Source: Todiramphus chloris collaris (taxonomy: Eukaryota; Chordata; Aves; Coraciiformes; Alcedinidae). Taken from it: DNA of 64,000 nt. A program made the position numbers and the translations under genes. The notes under the pieces are model-generated. The model ran no database searches and was not told the origin of the DNA. It was given only the letters and a program-made list of their open reading frames with translations. Shown here one piece after another: positions 58,701-64,000 of the stretch; within the stretch, counting starts at the first letter, position 1; the number at the start of each line of letters is the position of its first letter. Location of the stretch: the NCBI GenBank assembly GCA_025345505.1, contig JANVCC010000011.1, positions 9,460,184-9,524,183 on the forward strand, written 5' to 3'.

Positions 58701-61399
58701 CCTTCTGAGGATATTGAGCGATGCCAAAATGAACTGGGTGATGTAATGGTCTGTGATGCTGGGGTGAGGCAGGACTGACCCTACATCTCCCTACAACAAT
58801 ACACCGTCTGCTTGTTACGTGATAGACCTGTGAGCCTACCCAAGTCACGGTCAAATACATATGGCCAAATACCACACCATACATAAGGTATCTGATGACA
58901 CACAGTCTTTGCCAGTTCTAAAGGATGTCAAGATGTCTGCTGTCTTACAGCAGAAGTGACCAAAAATAGAGTGCACTTGATCCTAGGTACATGACAAAAG
59001 GGACACTAAATGGAGATGCTGAAAGCTCTAAATATATGAAGATGATATCTCCTATTGGAAAACATCTCCTCATAGGACTATACAGAATTCCACCAATGGG
59101 ACTTATAGTTTAAAACATAAAAATACCTCTGTGCAGAAAATTAAATCTATGTCAAAGATAAGCTAGAAAATATTATGCTCGTGTGTGTAGTACAGGATGA
59201 TATTTTCTTTTGGCTTATTTTCAGGTGCTTTTTTTTTTTTTAATTGGGATTTGTTAAATGGTGAGGCAATGTCATATTAACAGCATCAGATTGACTTACT
59301 TAACTTCTGATGAGATCTAATTACATACTCCCCTGCTGGACTTTGCTTGAGTGAAGAATTTACTTGTGTGCAGTTATGTACAGGGAGTTGTGGTTAAGTG
59401 TCAAGCAGAATCTAAATCAAAGTACTCATCAGGCTTTTTTCTACCTATTTCTCTGGGTTAGGCAAAGGCTTCAATTTCACTAAGTGTAAGAAGCTAAACC
59501 CTGGGGACCTTCTGTGGTCTGTGGAATTCTTCAAAATCTCCATGTAGAATGCATTCTTCTCCTTCATAGGCATGTCAAAATGTGGGGAAATGTGACATTG
59601 TCTCAGCACAGTAAGTACTGTGCAAGGCAGTGAGTGTGAACGGTGTGAGTTTGCAGCATCTAAATGTAAAGTGAGGTTAGGAACAAGCAAGCACTAGTTT
59701 TCTTCCTGTCCCTAAACTCATGGACTTCATTAATACAATGCAATGAGAATGCAGGGCCTTCTCTTCTAGGAAGCTCAATTTAAGTGGGAGCATTGCATGG
59801 AGGTGTCACTGGACTTGGAACAAAAGGCAGTTTGATTGTCTGAGAGCTTCAGGGATATCTGAACTTAATGTTGGACTGGCCACTTATCTAAGAGGTCAGT
59901 GTTTCTCCTCTATAATCATTATTACAGGCAGTTAAAACAGAACCCCACAGTATATCATTCTAAGGGGAAGTAAGGGAGACAGATCTAACCCTTGATGAGG
60001 TGAGAATCCTACCTACTTTTGTGACATGAGCAAAGTCTGAGACATGAAGATGTAAGGACATGGTCCCTAATATTCTACTGCAACATCTTAGATTTTTCAT
60101 TTCTTTCTAAAATGTATTTGTGATTTTTTTTAAGTTATCATTAGAAGATGGAAATCTTGTATAGATTTAGCTATAAAGCATATTGTAATTTCTTATTTGA
60201 ATTACTATAATAGCAGATGTTTTCCATGCTGTGGTGGCAGTGCAGATTTTATGTCCTTAACACATACCAGGGCGGACATAAATATTTGTACTGTTGTTCA
60301 TATGCAGCTGAGGAATCCAAAGACTAAATTTATTCTTCATTAGCCATGGAGACTGTATTTGTAATAGTTCACAGTTAGATTAGTGGTCCAAACGGCAGCT
60401 GTATGGAGTGCTGAGTTGTTAGATGGGTTGTGGATTACTTTAGATTATGAAAGACAGCAAATTTATCCAACATCTGATGACAAGTACAGACTTAACAACT
60501 TCTAAAATATTTGTCAAATATACCTATGGCTAAGATACATTCTCAAAGAAACAGTTCCTTCTCTAATTATGGGATTTATGCTTCTATTTGTGGCTTGGTA
60601 TTTTGGATCTTCTAAATTTGACCATGGTTTCATGTTGCCACCATACACCATAACATCTGAGCAATTTTCAGATGATAATAGACAATGATAAAGTCCTGAA
60701 AACAGGAACATTTTTAGGTTGTTGCATTACAAACAGGAATTTGCCTTTTAGATTAAATTCGTAAATCCTTGAGGATCCATGCACTTACAACCATCAACTA
60801 GGGTGACATGTTAGAGTTTCTGTCCCTGTTTGACTCAGGAAGTTTGTTTTTCCTTTTCAGGTAGGATTTTGCAAAGTGAAATGGTGTAAATGTTGTTTAC
60901 ATTTAAAAGATTTTCCAGTAAAAAGATTATGAGCTTAAAACTCTAGGTTTGTCTAACTTCTCTGGAAGCTCTGTTTGTGAGCAGCTGTAAAGTTTTGTCT
61001 TGACCTTTTAATGTTTTCATTTTAGGTTCAGCATGAACCCTGACAAGCCTAATTGATCTTGTGTTTTCAGTTGCATCAGACTAAGAGTGCACCAAAAATA
61101 AACCTAACTGAACTTTGTGAGAATATATCCTGCAACAAATCACACACAGAATGATGAAATACATGTAAATAATGAAGACACTATTAAAATAATAATAATA
61201 AAAAAAGTTATGGCTGCTTATTTATTATTGTTATTGTTTTCAAAAGTCTGTGTACAAGCTGGGAGGCAAAGGAAATAGGTCTCAAATGCCAAGAGTTTTT
61301 TCCCTACCACTATTCTGGAAGATAGAATAATGAAAAAGATATAAACAAACAAATCCCCTGCATTGAATAAGGATAAGGTTGCCATCAAAGACATGCTAT
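55761..61399. other. Unique DNA, no gene seen
   Basis: It includes a 27-bp imperfect tandem duplication (TTTTCATCC...GAATAAG) at about 56781-56832 and a TTTTGTTTTATTTTG-rich tract at about 58060-58090. T/A trinucleotide runs lie at 61186-61235. The stretch 58590-58860 keeps more CpGs than its surroundings but has no recognisable product. The plus frame 56567-56905 (112 codons) is unrecognised. The last 5 bases (GCTAT, 61395-61399) are the target-site copy of the next LTR. Confidence 0.4.
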
Positions 61400-62130
61400 T
61401 GTCCTGGTTTGAGTTAGAACAGAACAAATTCTGTTCAGTGATTTTACTCTCAGTAAAATCAGTCTCTTCTAAGTAACTGCACTTTCTGAGGTTAGCAGCA
61501 TGTTTTCCCAGGCAGCTTCTGCTTCCAGCACAGATAACACCTCATGTTTAGAGTTACTACCAAGGACTAGTGTGCAGACCAAAGTCACCGATAAATCTTG
61601 TGTACCATGTTGGGGGTTGCAGAAAGTAAAAGGCTACACCTGCAGGGAGGAGTGGCCAGGGTAGGTAACCCTAAACTAACTAACAAGGGATTTCATATTT
61701 AGGATAAATCTGAGGGATCATGAGGATCAAGCTCTCTTTTTAATGGCCAGCATCCAAGGAGGACTCTTTCTGCCTTTGACCCCAATCCGTGTGTTCTTGA
61801 ATTCAGTTCAAGAATCCAGCTTCTGGACTCAGTTCCCATCTGCTGCTGAGTCTGGGCTTGGACTTCTTCAGTGATTGTTCCACAGCATCAATGGTGATGG
61901 TGATGTAGTTACCATCAGGCGTTTGTGTTTAGATACTGATTTTGTATATATTTGTATATATTCCGTTATTATTGTTATTATTATTTTCATTAAAGTTGTT
62001 CTAGCTTTCTTTTCTAATCGATAAGTCTCTCTCTCTTATGTCCTTTCTCTTTCCCTTTGGGGAGGGAGAGGAGTTAACAAAAAGAGTCTGTTATAGGTCT
62101 TGTGGCCTGCCCTGACCCTAAACCTTGACA
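61400..62130 (+). mobile_element. Solo LTR, same family as the 19.2-kb copy
   Basis: Seen: the 731-bp unit starts TGTCCTGGTTTGAG and ends CCCTAAACCTTGACA, with perfect 5-bp duplications GCTAT (61395-61399 and 62131-62135). Near the 3' side ATTAAAG (about 61990) precedes TTCTAATCGATAAGTCTCTC, which fits a poly(A) signal and R/U5 in plus sense. A conserved short inverted repeat GAACAGAA-CAAA-TTCTGTTC (61417-61436) lies just inside the 5' end and recurs, slightly changed, in the other copy (20004-20023). No internal retroviral genes are present. By eye the two copies are roughly 85% identical over the first 250 bases, so they are separate insertions. Confidence 0.92.
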
Positions 62131-64000
62131 GCTATTCAGAAATCAAAAAGAAAAGCCATCTGGAAAAGCTGTGTTGTAATACAAGGAGATGTGTTTGTTA
62201 GCAGAATTTTCAGGGTAAGTTCATACTTTTCTGTGTTTTTAAAAAGGAATATATAACAGGAATATGCAGCACCAGAAAGCTATAATGCTTTCTTACCCAT
62301 ATTGTAGTTGTGTTAAGAGTCTGAGTCACAGCTTATCGCAAACCTGAAATTTAAGTCTACTTCCTGTCCTGAAGAATTCTGGCAAGTTAGAAATTATCTC
62401 AAGATTAGATAAGAGACATAGTCTTTTATTGAATACTTCCAGCTTCAGAAGATTTTAAGCACTTCGTAAGTGTATTAAGACCAACACAACTAAAGAGAAA
62501 GTAGAAGATCTCTTTGCTTTCTCAGTATACTCAGGGGTTACACCTGTATGGTGTCTCAGGTATAACTGTATATTATGTCAACTGCATTTCTTAAAATTAC
62601 ATCAGCAAGTCAGTATTGAACTACTTCCCACTGACCACAAAATCCGCTAAGTTTCATCTAGCTAAGAAAGGATGTGTGCTTCCTTTCAAAGACATTTCTT
62701 GTTTGCATGAGGCATCACTTTCAGCCTCTTCATCTTTAGGTGACTCTGGGGAGGCAAAGTGATGTTCTACGTCAATAACCCTTCACATTAAATATCTATC
62801 AAGAGTGGTTCTTTGTAGCTGAGGTATTTGTTCCTGCTGCAAATATTCTTTAGCTTTTCTGTCCTTGACTCGAATCTCAAGGTCCTTCAGTTGGCTCTCT
62901 GCTCATCTTTGCCCAGATGTAGCTGTTATGAATAACATTTCTAAAATTATGTTTCTGTAATAGGGCTTTCATGGAGGTGTGTATGGGGATGGTGCTTGGC
63001 TTCGTGTTGTCCTCTGATAATAGGCTCAGGTTTGGTGGATGTGTGATGGAGCCATAGTATAAGTGAAAGGGCTGTATTCCTGCATAGGGTTTTTCAAGAG
63101 GCCTGCTGTGCTACTTAGTGCAAAGTGAAGGCACAACTGTGACACACCACCTGTACTTGGTGAACATGATGGTAAACAGGGACTACTCAAACAGCAGTAA
63201 GCTAAAGTGCAGAGTAGAAGGGTTGTTACAGGGCTAAGAAAATCCGTGATGTTTCTGAAGTTCCTCCTATTGCTCTTGGAAAAGCTTATGGATCCTCATG
63301 GGGGATTTGTGAGGCTAGACAGCAGGGGAAGTGAAAGAGGTCAATCACCAACGCGCTTTGGGAGACATTACACTGGGACAGCATATGCAAAACCCGTGTG
63401 TCTGAGGGAGTTTCTGAATGTCTTCTGCAACTCCAGGAAGAAACCAGATGCTTTCTTGTATCTGTACAAAAGCTACCATGGTATATCTTAATTTCTTAAG
63501 ATAGCTACATTCTAGTCAGCTTCCATTTTAAGAGAATCTGCCTCCACAGTTTCATTTTGTTCTGTTCATATGATAGCTTCCGTGAATGAAGCCTTCCTCC
63601 CACCTCCTTGCCATGACGCCATCAATTTTCTTGTTATCTATCTGTCTTGAAAGAGTATTGGTTTTCAATTCTCTGCCTGTAATAACTGACTTTGTTCTAT
63701 TTTTGTCTACAGAGTATAACAAAGAAGTGCTAGTAGTACCACAGCAAATGCAGATTATTATTATCTCTAGTAACAACACCTAGGCATTCATACCCATTAA
63801 ATTCTACAAGAATGAAATAAAGAAATTCCTAGTTGAGGGGATCCAAGATTTTACTTATCACTCATCCCAAACAATCAAAGAAAGGAAATGTAGAGGAAGT
63901 GGGAGAAACAGGATTAAAATACATATATTTTTTTCTTACGAGTTTGTAAACGTATGTAAGGTTTTAGTCATGAGTGGCTGGATTGGGATACCAATGAAAG
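62131..64000. other. Unique DNA, no gene seen
   Basis: It starts with the second GCTAT. The plus frame 63207-63491 (94 codons) and the antiparallel frames at 63552-63783 have no recognisable domains. The sequence runs to the window edge without any repeat signature. Confidence 0.45.

Noticed and set aside
61417-61436. Steroid-receptor response element in the LTR
   Set aside because: The half-sites are present but the spacing is not the 3 bp required by the consensus.

Overview
This is avian nuclear DNA, most likely a non-galliform bird. The evidence is the set of repeats. There are 5'-truncated CR1 LINEs ending in the bird-type ATTCTATG octamer, a solo LTR with the layout of the common avian ERVL LTRs (GGGATATTCCATACC, then a CRE-like site, then a TATA box), and two further TG...CA solo LTRs with perfect 5-bp target-site duplications. 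The background is AT-rich and poor in CpG, as in a bird gene desert or a very long intron. I found no exon, rRNA, tRNA, operon or CRISPR array that I can support. Nearly all open frames are chance or lie in repeats.

Layout. 0-11.8 kb: mostly unique DNA with a GC-rich patch ending in an A-rich tract (4.6-5.0 kb), a MIR-like SINE relic (6.0-6.2 kb) and two hairpins. 11.8-20 kb: a rearranged CR1 3' end, an ERVL-type solo LTR (15.5-15.9 kb) and a second-family solo LTR in minus orientation (19.2-20.0 kb). 20-30 kb: a 47-bp tandem duplication, a second MIR-like relic (24.2-24.4 kb), a CR1 tail (26.6 kb) and a decayed minisatellite with a period near 34 bp (28.58-29.97 kb), split by a GC-rich block. 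30-37.6 kb: two stretches that look like conserved non-coding or enhancer DNA, and a possible old palindromic repeat. 37.6-49 kb: two very old CR1/L3-like relics (37.6-38.2 kb minus, 47.6-49.0 kb plus) flanking a younger CR1 that keeps part of its reverse transcriptase (42.45-43.47 kb). 49-64 kb: mostly unique DNA with an enhancer-like stretch carrying a CTG/CAG repeat (55.0-55.75 kb), and a plus-orientation solo LTR of the same family as the 19-kb copy (61.4-62.1 kb).

No genes work together here. The window records layers of retroposition: amniote-age CR1 and SINE relics, then avian CR1, then ERV insertions reduced to solo LTRs. I did not find a previously undescribed functional system. The best leads are the decayed 34-bp minisatellite, the frame-preserving ancient CR1 relic, the enhancer-like stretches and several perfect short hairpins.
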